Below are positions 32,376-43,133 of a stretch of DNA of 64,000 nt, in pieces (position 1 is the first letter of the stretch; each line of letters opens with the position of its first letter). Source of the stretch: Clarireedia homoeocarpa (lineage: Eukaryota > Ascomycota > Leotiomycetes > Helotiales > Rutstroemiaceae). The position numbers were made by a program, and so were the translations under genes. The notes under the pieces were generated by a model. The model made no database searches. It was not told the origin of the DNA and was given only the letters and a program-made list of their open reading frames with translations. Location: assembly GCA_001465935.1 (NCBI GenBank), contig LNKV01000056.1, positions 62,001 to 126,000 of the forward strand, in the 5' to 3' direction.

Positions 32376-33734
32376 CTAAGTCTCCCCGAAAACAAAAACC
32401 CCCTTCCCACCTCTAAACCCCTGCAACGTCCCCCCAACCTTCTCCCGCAGAACGCCCTCCTCAGTCTCCCACTCCCACCCAATCTCCTCTACCGGCACGT
32501 CCTTAAACTCTCCTTCCCTAATCAAATCCAAAACCTGCTCTACCGTCCCCTTCTTCTCCTCCGGATGCTGATCGCTCCACCTACTCACCCAAAACCCGCG
32601 AAACTTCACGTCCTTGAAAATTAGCGCCGCGGCAGGTATCTCCAGCGGTTTCTTCGACATCGCGCCGTATGTGATGAGTGATGCCCCGGGACTGAGCTGT
32701 TTAATCAACGCCGTCGTTGCTTTGCCGCCTACACAATTCAAGCCGAGTTTAATGTTCTCGCGTCCCCCATTCGTCCATTCCTTGACCTGATCACGGAACT
32801 CACGCGCCATGAGTTCGCTCTCGGTGACGACTTTTGTAGCGCCCAGCTCCAACAGCTCGTTCCGCATTTTCTCCGTCTCGCCCGCATCAGCACGATCGCG
32901 GATCACCGAAATGCTCTTCAGCCCCCATTTCCTACCCAATTGAATCGCAGCTCGACCCACCCCGCTATTGCCCCCGTTCTGGATAAACCAGTCTCCCGTC
33001 TGCGGATCCAGCGTTTCGAAATCGACGAGCATGCGCCATGCGGTGACGGGGTTCACGCTCACGGTGCCGACCTGCACGGGGGTGAGGTTCGTCTTGTTTT
33101 CGATCTTGAGGACGTCGGTGGGGGTTGCGAGTGCGTGCGTGCGCCAAGTGCCGAAGCCGGTGTTGCGCATTATTACCCAGTCGCCCTTTTGGAGTGACGA
33201 GGGGACGGAAGAGCCGGTGGAGAGGATCTCAAAACATCCTTCGTTGCCGGCGACGGCGGAGGGGGAGGAGGTTCCGAGGAGAGAGGTGAAGGGCGGTTTG
33301 GAGGGGTAGACGCCTTGGATTTGGTTTATGTCGGCAGGGTTTATGGGGGCGGCGAGGGCGCGGAGGAGGAGGGAGGAGGAGGGGAGAGAGGGGGATATGG
33401 AGTGGCTATGGAGGCTGGGTGTAGTTGTTGTTAGCTGTTGTTGTTCTGTTCGTACACCATACGGTAAAACGAGAGAAAAAGAAACTCCAGGGAGAAGCCA
33501 ATTGCTCATGCAACCTCAAACTAGAAAAATCAAAACTCACGAAAGCACCTCGCCCGGCTCCCCATACTTCGAATACACCAGCGCCTTTGCCTGCGTATAC
33601 CCATACTGCACAGACTTGAACCTCCTCTGAACCCTCGTCTGCGTCCTCAGTAACCCTCGTAGCGCTAAATTCAAGCCGGAGCTTCTCGAAGCTATTCCCC
33701 GCGTGCAATTGAGCTGCTGTAGAGGGAGAGCCAT
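32376..33734 (-). CDS. ETR1: Mitochondrial trans-2-enoyl-CoA/ACP reductase (Etr1/MECR)
   Basis: Two exons in order of transcription: 33734-33541 and 33414-32376; 410 residues. Etr1 catalyses the last, NADPH-dependent step of mitochondrial type II fatty acid synthesis, needed for lipoate production and respiration. The N-terminus is Arg/Ser/Leu-rich (RGLLRTQTRVQRRFKSVQYG) and presequence-like. The MDR-fold enzyme has ALAAPINPADINQIQGVYPS, the substrate-binding segment GNEGCFEIL, the conserved SVNPVTAWRML, and the cofactor loop NGGNSGVGRAAIQLGRKWGL, then LNCVGGKATTALIKQLSPGA. The C-terminal FRGFWVSRWSDQHPEEK is also family-typical. The intron (126 bp) joins EVLS to LHSHSISPSL in phase 2. ETR1 also fits the mitochondrial theme of the neighbourhood (mS45, GatA). 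Confidence 0.94.
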
Positions 33735-35334
33735 GTTATGCTGATTTGAATCCGACACGGGTGTTCACGATCTTGTTCTCTGCGTTCAGGTTCCAATTAT
33801 GATAAAAGCTCCAAAGTTCTCAGTTTACCATACATGACATCAGAACCAGCCGAACCGCTAACATTACATTACCGAGCTTTTCCGTTCCGTTCCCCCTAGC
33901 ATAGCCTAGCCCATCCAGTGCCAAAGTCCAACAAGGGTGCAAGCGTGCAAGCAAGCCACACGAACTGTACCGGGACCTGTGCCCTTGGATCCAAGACTTT
34001 AATTACGGCAAGAAGAAGAAAAGAGAAAAAGACCCCGAAACGCCCGATGCGCCCGATGCGCCGCTTCTTGGCTCGTGACTAGGCAACTAAAAGCCACGTG
34101 CTGCAGGACATTCGACTGTACGCTGCAAACCAAGCCACTATTGTGCGAATTCAGTTGGTTGCAGAGTCGCTTCTACAAGACCCCTATTTTCCCACCCATC
34201 TCCCACCTATCTCCCACCTCCCACCTCCCACTTCCCATCTTCCATCTTCCATCTCCCATACCAGGGTGTATACCGGGAGTCTGTCTGCCTGGGTGCTTAG
34301 GTGCCCCTAATGCAGGAAATCCTGTACTGTATGACCCTCGCAGCCTCTTAGCTGTGCTCCGTAGTTTCAGATTCTTCTGGAGCTGTTCCAGAGATCTGGT
34401 CCTCGCTTTGAGATGGGATTTTTAGGCGCTTCACTTACATTAACTACAGTAGGGAGGGGGAGGGACCCTTACTTGATGACTTCAACGATGGGGAATGGGT
34501 TTTGCTTTGGCTGGTGGCACGCGTGTGGGTGATTAGATAAGACTTACATACAGATGGATAGATATATGATCAGCAACACTACACAATACATTCGAGAAAC
34601 GCAAAGAGCTATTTCTCATTCCAAATGCCAGTATAGTACAAGTGACAAAGATAGTAAATTGAAAACAATGTGAATATTTAAGTAACATTTCCCCCAAGCC
34701 TAAGCAGCAGCGAAGGAGAAGAGTATAGGTTGCAGAAGAAAAAATATATAACCAACTATCATAGCAACTACATATAAAGAAGCCAGATCAAGCCATGCCA
34801 TTATAAAAGTGCTAATTTTGGGGTGCGTCGAATAGAATAACAACGATGATGGTATAGTATAGTATAGTAAGTATGATGTGGTTCAGTCCTTCACCAAGAG
34901 ACCAACCCAAATCAGACAGACCCAGAACCCAGACGATTATGGTAATGAAAGATGAAAAAAAGCCCTCCCGAGATATCATAAAAAGGGTAAAAGAATCGAG
35001 GGCGCCGGCTTGCCCAAACAATGAGAAAAACAAATGAAAATTATGGTAGTATTTTTTTTTGGTTCCCTTCGATTCAGTTTGATTCGACCCCAACACGACA
35101 TTCTTTTCATCCCGAGTCTTTTCCTCTGTCGAGGATATAGACTGTCTGTTTTTCTACCTGTCTCTCTTCCCCTGCTCTCCCCAATTATAGTGGTATCAGC
35201 CCATTGAATCATGCCCATCTTGTAGCAATACCCAAAGCACATTTGTATTATTAATATATCTCGTCCTTCTCAACCACTCTTCACATCCGCGGATCAGTAA
35301 ACGGCCCCTTCCATCCCTTCATCCAGCTCACGCA
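33735..35334. other. 1.6-kb intergenic region with pyrimidine-rich tracts
   Basis: Holds the ETR1 promoter and the 3' flank of the next minus-strand gene. A CCCAYCT/CCCACCT-type pyrimidine repeat covers roughly 34190-34260. A tatag repeat (about four units) lies near 34853-34870. No gene or RNA gene recognised. Confidence 0.55.
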
Positions 35335-36117
35335 TTACGAGATATTCTTAAACATCTCATCAGCTCCCAAACTACCCTGATCATCATCCGCAATCTTCGC
35401 TTTCAATTGATTCAACTCGGGCAGCTTCGGCGGTGGCGGTCCCATCGGTCTTCGATTCTCATTCGCCTGCGTGCTCTCCTGCAGAACCGGTGAAGTTTGC
35501 GGCAGCCCCAATGTGGTACTGTCATACATCACGCTAGCCCTCCTTGACGCATTACTACTGGTTCCAAAACTCCTAAACCAACTTCCACTCTTGCGCTTCA
35601 TAAGGCTAGGCTTGGTGCTCAAGAAGCTCGACGGGCTGTCCGGTCGGCCCATCTTGGTTAATTCCTCGTGCGAGGTATTCGTTGTGCCAGTGCCATTTGT
35701 GTAATTTGTATTGAGTGATTTTCGAGAGAGGAATTTGCGAATGCTGCTCGGTCGGGTTGGAGAATGCGGGTTATGCTGATTGGCGTCTGAAGGCGAGCGG
35801 AGACGTAATGGAGACGGTTTTTCGTTCGTAGAAGGTTGCGAATATGGGGTCGAGTCCACTCCGTTCGTTTTCGCAGCATGGTTCTCGGGTTGGCTTGTTG
35901 CGGGCGCGGGAGGCGTGGAGGTGTTCTCAGGAGGGGTAACTTGAGGAACTGGGTTGGGAGTCGAAGGCACTGCAGTGGTGGCAGGTTCTGGTTCGTGAGT
36001 TTCTTCAATTGGGGATTCTGGAGGTGGCGGGATATCGGTTCCGTCTGTGAGATTGAAGTTTATGGGTGCAAGAGCAGGAAGTTCAAATCGCCCATTGGGC
36101 TTGCCATTCATAGGCAT
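35335..36117 (-). CDS. Pro/Ser/Thr-rich disordered protein of unknown function
   Basis: A 260-residue frame from the ATG at 36117 (MPMNGKPNGRFELPALAPIN); the longer frame starts with TTG. A second ATG lies two codons later. No known domain. The N-terminal block FELPALAPINFNLTDGTDIP followed by PPPPESP looks constrained. The middle is Pro/Thr/Asn-rich. A basic Ser-rich part follows (RPSSIRKFLSRKSLN; KRKSGSWFRSFGTSSNASRR), containing RxxS sites that kinases such as PKA could phosphorylate. The C-terminus RPMGPPPPKLPELNQLKAKI ends DDQGSLGADEMFKNIS, which also looks like a short conserved motif. I do not recognise the family; a signalling or scaffold role is only a guess. Confidence 0.65.
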   Translation of the reverse strand: MPMNGKPNGRFELPALAPINFNLTDGTDIPPPPESPIEETHEPEPATTAVPSTPNPVPQVTPPENTSTPPAPATSQPENHAAKTNGVDSTPYSQPSTNEKPSPLRLRSPSDANQHNPHSPTRPSSIRKFLSRKSLNTNYTNGTGTTNTSHEELTKMGRPDSPSSFLSTKPSLMKRKSGSWFRSFGTSSNASRRASVMYDSTTLGLPQTSPVLQESTQANENRRPMGPPPPKLPELNQLKAKIADDDQGSLGADEMFKNIS

Positions 36118-37441
36118 TGCTTTTTTGGAGTATCGTTTGTTTCTTCTTTTCGTAAATTCTCCGACAGATCGATGCGTCGCCGAGTTTTCGTGCGTTCGCA
36201 ATATTTCTGACTTCTTTGACGGAGAGCTGTTTACTGGAACTGGAACTGCCGGTAAACAAATGATTCGAAGAGATGCTACTTGGCTCGAGCTTTGTGATTG
36301 CCTATTCGGGAATTTCTCTCAACGAAGAAATTCAATTTGTTGTTAGAGGTAAGAAGTGGTGAATGAATGAAATAGACGTAGGCAGGGACTTATTTGTGCT
36401 TTCTTTTCTGTGCGTGTATAGCAGAATAGAAGGAAGAAGAGAAGTCTTGAGTTCTTCAAAGTTATCAACTCCACCACAACTAGACCGAGACCAACAAATC
36501 ACCATTGCAGATAGAAATACGAGTATGAGAGCATGAATGTCTCTTATCTTCCACTTAGAAACGAATACTAAGGCAAGCACCTCAGGAAACAGGGACAGGT
36601 GGACCGGATCAACCTGGTTGATTGAATCACATCAAAGATGGGAAATCCGTCCGTTCTCTCGTTTGTCCAGGTACTTTCGGCTTCTTCATTTGCTGTTGTT
36701 GTTGTTATTGATGGGTGGTTGGACAAGAAAAGCTTGACAAAAGGCGTGCAGTGCAGAATACATGAGGCCAATGAAACGAACAATGATCGAGAATGAACGA
36801 GTGTCTGCATTTCCAAGATGCTGTGTATCTTTTTTTCATAAGAATATCGTACATAGCATGGGAAATGCGTACTTATGAAGCTCATAGTCCTTCGCGGCGT
36901 GCCTGGTCCAATGAAGGAGTGACAGGACCTAGCTAGCCAGCTGAAGTCAGATCCCCATACTAGTTCCCGCCGACGCCGGCATGTACGGGGCTTTGGAAGA
37001 AAAACACCTGCCTCTCCTCAGAGCGCCTCGAGGAAAGGGAAGCAATACAAGTCTAGATATCCTAACTAGACCTACAGATAGCACCAACACGCACAGCATA
37101 CTAGGGATGCACATCAGATTAAATACACCAGACTTCCCATTGACTCCGACTCCCAGCCAATGAAAGCTATCAGCTTCCGAAAACTAATGCAGTCTGGACA
37201 AGCGGTCGCTGTCTGCAAAGGTTACAAAGGTGGACGGTAGGACATGAGTTTACATCTTCGCTCTCCCATTTAAGCTTCATTGGCTATTTGAGATACTCCC
37301 GTGTTTGCTTGTCATACTTGGTCTCCGGATGACTCACGTTTCACTCTCCTTTATTAGTCTCGCTTGAATCGCAACATTGGGTGTGTAATCGCTTTTTATT
37401 TCTATGCATTCACTGCAGTGCGGTCACAACTTCATTATAGG
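36118..37441. other. Divergent region upstream of the methyltransferase
   Basis: 1.3 kb of upstream sequence for two divergent genes. Frames here are short or lack ATG starts. A gttgttgttattg microsatellite-like run lies near 36695. No other feature supported. Confidence 0.5.
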
Positions 37442-38281
37442 ATGTCAAGTTCTACTGCTCATTCCAAGGCTGTGCAATCACTATCAACAGCAGATCTTTA
37501 CAACCGATGGGCATCGAAATACGATACAGATGGCAATCCACTCCAAGCCCTGGATTCCAGACTCATGCCTACCCTTGTGGAGGCTCTCATGGAAAGTCTA
37601 TCCAATGACACCCCGAGAGATCTCACTATTACCGAATTAGGGTGTGGAACAGGGAGGAATACTGTTCTTTTCCTCCGTCAGCCTCTGGCAGAACGTATAT
37701 CTCAGATCTATGCCCTGGATCTCTCGCATGCTATGCTAGATATTGCTCGTTCCTACTGTTCCTCCATAAGTGCAGCCAATCCTGGACCAATCCCTAAACT
37801 GCAGTTCCATGAGTTCAACGCCATGAAGCCCGAAGCGACGCCAGAAATTACGCGTCTTGTTCAAGGCAAAGCGGATATCGTATTGAGCACCTTAGTCCTC
37901 GAGCATCTTCCGCTTTCGAAGTTCTTCGCTGCGGTAACTTTGCTCCTGAAATCTGACGGGGAAAACGGAACAGGAAAGCTGCTGATCACGAATATGCATG
38001 CCGAGATGGGAAGGTTGTCGCAAGCTGGATTCGTTGATGAAGTGGAAGGGAAACCGATCAAAATAAGAGGGGAGAGCTTTGTGTACGAAGTAGATGAGGT
38101 TATTGAGGAGGGTCAATTGTGGGGTTTCGAGGTGATTAATGAGGTGGTGGAGAAGGCTGTTGAGGAGGGTGATGTCGACGAGGCAGGAGATGGGTTGAGG
38201 TTAGGCAATAGAGGAAGAAAATGGATGGGTAAAAAAATGTGGTTCGGGATGATAATGGAGAGGAAAAAGGAAAAGATATGA
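37442..38281 (+). CDS. SAM-dependent methyltransferase (class I)
   Basis: Single exon, 279 residues, from the ATG at 37442 (the longer frame starts with a non-ATG codon). Class I fold: motif I is ITELGCGTGRNTVLF, followed by the acidic ribose-binding residue in IYALDLSHAMLDIAR, and a post-I segment ADIVLSTLVLEHLPLSKFF. TADLYNRWASKYDTDGNPLQ near the N-terminus is the form common to ubiE/COQ5-like and small-molecule methyltransferases. The C-terminal part (MHAEMGRLSQAGFVDEVEGK...) and the final basic KKMWFGMIMERKK are consistent with a stand-alone fungal enzyme. The substrate cannot be inferred. Convergent with GatA. Confidence 0.85.
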   Translation: MSSSTAHSKAVQSLSTADLYNRWASKYDTDGNPLQALDSRLMPTLVEALMESLSNDTPRDLTITELGCGTGRNTVLFLRQPLAERISQIYALDLSHAMLDIARSYCSSISAANPGPIPKLQFHEFNAMKPEATPEITRLVQGKADIVLSTLVLEHLPLSKFFAAVTLLLKSDGENGTGKLLITNMHAEMGRLSQAGFVDEVEGKPIKIRGESFVYEVDEVIEEGQLWGFEVINEVVEKAVEEGDVDEAGDGLRLGNRGRKWMGKKMWFGMIMERKKEKI

Positions 38282-38657
38282 TAGTGGAGCAATAATGGAT
38301 GTGGTTATGAGTTATGAGTTATGTAATTTTACAATAATGCTCCTTGATACCATTGTAGAGTCCCAACAGGTGCGGGTTGTCTTCCAATGTTCGAGGTAGC
38401 TAAACCTGCTATAGCTCCTGGCCCACGTATCGTAGCAGATGTATCTAATAGTCATCTCTCAATACAGATGCGCCCAACGAGAGAGCACTCAGCTCATAAG
38501 ATGATGAAGCTCAAATGGCAACCAAAAGCCAAGGAAAGGCTACAACGGCTCTTATGCGATTTCCTAATTTGCATGTAAATTTGAACCATCCGCCTGCTCT
38601 ACTTCTCCATTTGCGTCCCGAGGCACTGGCATCTCGCCATATAAGTCATGATCAGAT
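38282..38657. other. Convergent intergenic region, methyltransferase / GatA
   Basis: 376 bp between two 3' ends; 3' UTRs expected. Nothing else seen. Confidence 0.6.
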
Positions 38658-40485
38658 CTATGTCTTTACCGGTCTATATACGCCGGATCTTACCCCTCTC
38701 CTATCTAAGAAAGACCTCATGTCCTTCTCAAAATTGCGCAATCTTAGTTCCCGCTCTCTTTTGTAGATAATCGATGGACCGGCGCCAGATTCTCGCAATC
38801 TCTTTAAGTTGTCCTCTTGCTCAGGGTTAAGCGACGCAAGATGCTCCATGCGGTCCTCGTCGCACAGAACTTGTAGCATGGATCCGACCTGCAGAACATG
38901 AATATCATCCGCGTATTGCCCGATGATCTGAATGCCGACGCTAGTGGGTGCATTCTTCTTTTTGATTTGGGGTGGTAGCTCAATTGGTATGCTTAGAGCA
39001 GGTATGCCAGCAAGACTAGCGGGAACTGTGAACACATCATTCAGGTAATTTTCAACGCCTCCCGGATTTTTCTCAATTTCGGAGATCCACGGAGGCAGAG
39101 TCGGTGTCGTGGGACATATAATAAAGTCCACTTGTCCAGGACCCAACTTGGTCTCAAGTGGAATGTCTTCGCTCAAGTCGCTGAGATCATATTGTTCTTT
39201 AGAACGAAGATAATTAGGCATACCGAATACTAGATCAAAATCTTTTTGAACCAGTCGTCGGACTTTCTGAGCCTTGATAAAATAGTTGTCCATTGCACCT
39301 GAACTTAGAGTATATGATCCCACAAGAATGCGCCTTTTTACTTCAGCACCAAATCCTGTTCCTCTGGTTGCCGAATAAAGAACATCATCTCTAGGTGCCT
39401 CGCAATTGTCGCTCCGAGTTCCATATCGCACTCCGTCGTACTTCGCGAGATTTGACGCCGCCTCAGCTGCTGCAAGTACATAATATGCACTGAGAGCGTG
39501 TTTTGTATTTGGAAGTGATACCGGCACAATGCTGCACCCCCGATCTGCCAGAACTTTCAAGACTTTTTGCCACGCCCAATGGACCTCTGGGGCAAGCTCA
39601 GCAACATTATATTCGGCCGGCACTCCTATCTTTAACTCTGAAATATGATGGAAGTGAAAGGGACTGTAGCGCTTCGTTCGCAGTTGAAAGTCTTTCCGCT
39701 TGAGACTAATGCGATATCGACTAAGTGGTGAAAGGTTCGTTGGATCTCGAGGATCATGTACACTGATGGCAGGCATGAGATCAAGTATCTGCACGGCCGA
39801 ATGGGCTATCACACCGACCGTATCTAAGGAGTTTGCATATGGTACCACGCCATAACGGGAAACAAACCCATAAGAAGGCTTGAATCCTGTAGTGCCCGTA
39901 AAAGCAGCAGGTAACCTCACAGACCCTCCAGTATCCGTTCCAAGAGCACCTTTTGCTTCATTTCTTGCGACGGCAACGGCGCTTCCCCCAGAGCTTCCAC
40001 CAACTGAAACTTTGTGTTGGGGATGAGGCATTCGTACCGGACCCAGAGGTGTGTTTGTTGAATGTGAACCCATACCAAATTCATCCATGTTCGTCTTGCC
40101 TTCTATGCGCGCACCACCCACATTCAACAGACTAACCACGGTAGAATCGAAAGGGCTGTGATAATCTTTGAGCGCATGTGAGGCGCATGTTGTCGGCGCA
40201 CTACGTGTGGCAATGTTATCTTTGATGGCCATACTACGTCTCATGCTCCTGGGCACTAGCCGACCACCACCCACTTTGAATATGTTAGTATAGGGACGTA
40301 AATAGAATCATGCAGCATATACCTTCGTTACCTCCCGAAGGCTGTGGTGGCATTCTTAGGTCGGGGTTTCTTGACAGGAACACATTTTCTCCCTTCAACT
40401 CATGAACTGCTTCTACTTTGTTCTCCAATGCCTCGAGCCATCGAACAGCTTGCCCCGTTAAACGCCAACTCACTTTTCGTCGCAT
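38658..40485 (-). CDS. HER2: Glutamyl-tRNA(Gln) amidotransferase subunit A, mitochondrial
   Basis: Two exons in order of transcription: 40485-40332 and 40273-38658; 589 residues. GatA is the amidase subunit of the complex that converts Glu-tRNA(Gln) to Gln-tRNA(Gln) in mitochondria. The amidase-signature Ser-cisSer-Lys triad is visible: Lys in MAIKDNIATRSAPTTCAS, the cis-serine in VGGSSGGSAVAVA, and the nucleophile region in GALGTDTGGSVRLPAAF. Other family blocks are GKTNMDEFGMGSHSTNTPLG, GFKPSYGFVSRYGVVPYANS and FTVPASLAGIPALSIP. The intron (58 bp) has an ATACTAACATA branch point. The protein is longer than bacterial GatA because of C-terminal and internal extensions; this is common in fungi. 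The first exon codes a short N-terminus without an obvious strong presequence. Confidence 0.92.
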
Positions 40486-40858
40486 TTTTACATCTAAACA
40501 GTATCTTCCTTATACTCCGTGTCCATAATACCTGTCGAGTATGATGCTTGTGGTTACAATCGCATATCTAAATTATTTCACTATCGCGGGTTGATAGCGG
40601 TAGAACTTTTTTCCGATCAGCCTAGTCAGGACTCCCCTAAGCTCCCCGCCACATGATTACTGCAGATGCGATAGGTGCAGGTGCAGCAAGTTCCTGAAAC
40701 ATTGAATCACGTTCAGAGCGTCTATCAGCTAGTCCTCACCGGCCCATCGTTGTGTTTGTTTTGTAGCATTTCCTGCCATCAAAACATATCTTTCTTGAAT
40801 GCTTTTAATGGCTTTGATGGTTATATGTTTATATTAGAGTCGTAACGGCAGACACAAG
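40486..40858. other. Divergent promoter region, GatA / metallophosphoesterase
   Basis: 373 bp of bidirectional upstream sequence. No specific site assigned. Confidence 0.55.
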
Positions 40859-42771
40859 ATGACGAAGCTATTACTGACATGCATTGGTCTTCTTTCATCG
40901 CTTGCAGCCGGAGCGCAACCATCTGCGCCGGAGCCTGTAGCTGCGCCGATGAGGGCTTTGCCATGGGGTCAACTAAACTTTCTACAAACGACAGACACAC
41001 ACGGGTGGCATGCTGGCCATTTGCAAGAGTGAGTTCCAACGCAGTTAGTCAGTGATAAAGGACTAAAATAGATATTAGGCCACAATATTCGGCGGATTGG
41101 GGGGACTATATATCGTTCGCAGAACAGATGAAGAAACAGGCCGATGATAAGGGGGTTGATATTCTTCTCATCGATACGGGAGATCGAATAGAAGGGAACG
41201 GATTATACGATGCATCGAATCCGAAAGGACGATTCACCTACGACATCTTCAAAGAACAAGACATCGATATTCTTTCTACCGGAAACCATGAATTATACCA
41301 AGCAGATGCAGCTGCACGAGAATACGATCTTACCGTGCCAAATTTCAAGGGGAATTATATTGCATCCAACCTCGACTACATAAATCCAAAGACGGGGGAG
41401 CAGATACCTATGGCGCGACGCTATCGAAAGTTTACCACAAAGAACCAAGGCATCAAAGTGGTCGCATTTGGGTTTCTGTTCGATTTTAAGGGAAATGCAA
41501 ACAATACAGTTGTTCAAGAGGTTGAGAAAACTATCAAGGAAGAGTGGTTTCAACAAGCCATTCGAGAGGATGCAGATATATTTGTGGTTGTTGGCCATGT
41601 TACCTTGAAGGGACCCGAATACAAAGCTATCTACAAGGCATTAAGGGAACAAAACTGGGATACTCCAATCCAGTTCTTCGGTGGACATAGTCACATTCGT
41701 GATTTTGCTAAATATGATTCCCAAGCATTTGGTTTGCAAAGCGGAAGATATATGGAGACAATTGGTTGGATGGCAATCGATGGCATTAAAAAGGGGGGGA
41801 AGATTAAGAATGAGGATGATGTTGAAGAGAGTGCTAAGATGTCTTTTAAAAGAAGATATATCGATAACAACCTCTTTGGATATCATTTCCACACCGGCTT
41901 GAATGAATCGACATTCCCCACCGAGCACGGCAAGAACGTATCTGCTACCATCCAGAAGGCAAGGAAGTCATTGAACTTGGATCACAGCTATGGATGCGCT
42001 CCCAAAGACCTTTGGCTAAGCAGAGCGCCCTATCCCAGCCCAGACAGTCTCTTCACCTGGCTTGGTAGTGAGGTGATGCCAGAAATTCTCGTCCATCCCG
42101 AACGTAATAATATCCCCAGAATCGGCATAACCAACACCGGCGCAATGCGCTTCGACATTTTCAAAGGCCCTTTCACCATCGACACTACCTACATCATATC
42201 CCCGTTCATCAGCAAGTTCCTCTACATCAAAGACGTACCATTTGCTGCAGCCGAAAAGGTTCTCGCACTGCTCAACAGCGGTGGACCAGTCTTTTCCGCG
42301 TCGGGTCTTGATCTTAATCATCTCTCGCCACCTGAACATATTTCCATTCATACAGATATAATTGCGCCTGCTATTCCAACATTCGATATCCCTTTCTATT
42401 CAGGAGAAGCTCAAACGCCTCTTCTCTCGTCTAATTCCAAACCAGATCTCATCCCTGGCTACACCACAACCGACGACGCCGGCTCTGACGGCGATGATAC
42501 AATACATATGCCGATCAATTTCTATCGCGTGCCTAATTGTATTGAAGCGCGCATCGACTTTCCTACCTCGTCACCGTCCTCAGCATCGGAAGTTTCGAAT
42601 CCGGAAACTGTAGACTTGATATTCATTGATTTCATCAAGCCGTGGGTGCTGGTCGCGCTACAGTTCTCGGGTGCGAACTATACGGAGAAGGATGTGCTGA
42701 GTTATAGGAATGAGACGTTGACAGAATTGATGTCGGAGTGGATTGGAAATAATTGGGGGAGGGATTGTTAG
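40859..42771 (+). CDS. Secreted or vacuolar metallophosphoesterase / 5'-nucleotidase
   Basis: Two exons, 40859-41028 and 41079-42771; 620 residues. Calcineurin-like metallophosphatase fused to a 5'-nucleotidase C-terminal region, like yeast YHR202W (Smn1). A signal peptide opens the protein (MTKLLLTCIGLLSSLAAGAQ). The di-metal ligands lie in TDTHGWHAGH (Asp, His; disrupted by the intron only after HLQ), DTGDRIEGN, STGNHELY, VVVGHVTLKG and FGGHSHIRD. The C-terminal half contains GITNTGAMRFDIFKGPFTID and PFISKFLYIKDVP, typical of the substrate-specificity domain. Several N-glycosylation sequons occur (for example NNTV, NETL, NYTE). The 50-bp intron has phase 2 and gives LQEPQYSADWGDY. Likely acts on extracellular or vacuolar nucleotides; exact substrate unknown. 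Divergent from GatA. Confidence 0.9.
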
Positions 42772-43133
42772 GTTGGGGTCTTTGACTTGGTTTGTATGAT
42801 GACGATAGTAGGGAGTTGGAAGATATGCAAGGGATGCTGGGATGTTGGTCTTTCTTTTTGGTTGTCATTACATATATAAGGCGTTGGATGGGCGGACTGG
42901 CCGGTTACATTAGATTGATACTAGGATTGACATATCCTTCACATTGGCATGGAATAGATTGGATGAGTTTATGTAATGATGAGTTATGTATCGTTGGAGT
43001 GTAATATCACCTGGTAATACAATATTTGTTTACCTGCAACTCTACTCTAATCACTTGAAATCCAAGAACTAGCACCTAAATTCTACCCTGGCCATACCCC
43101 CTACTCGCTCTACACCCACCTCCTTAAACCCAA
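42772..43133. other. Convergent intergenic region, phosphoesterase / O-methyltransferase
   Basis: 362 bp between facing 3' ends; 3' UTRs expected, no other feature. Confidence 0.6.

Noticed and set aside
36537..37163. Possible small genes between the disordered protein gene and the methyltransferase
   Set aside because: Short frames with no motif, no convincing splice chain and composition like non-coding neighbours.
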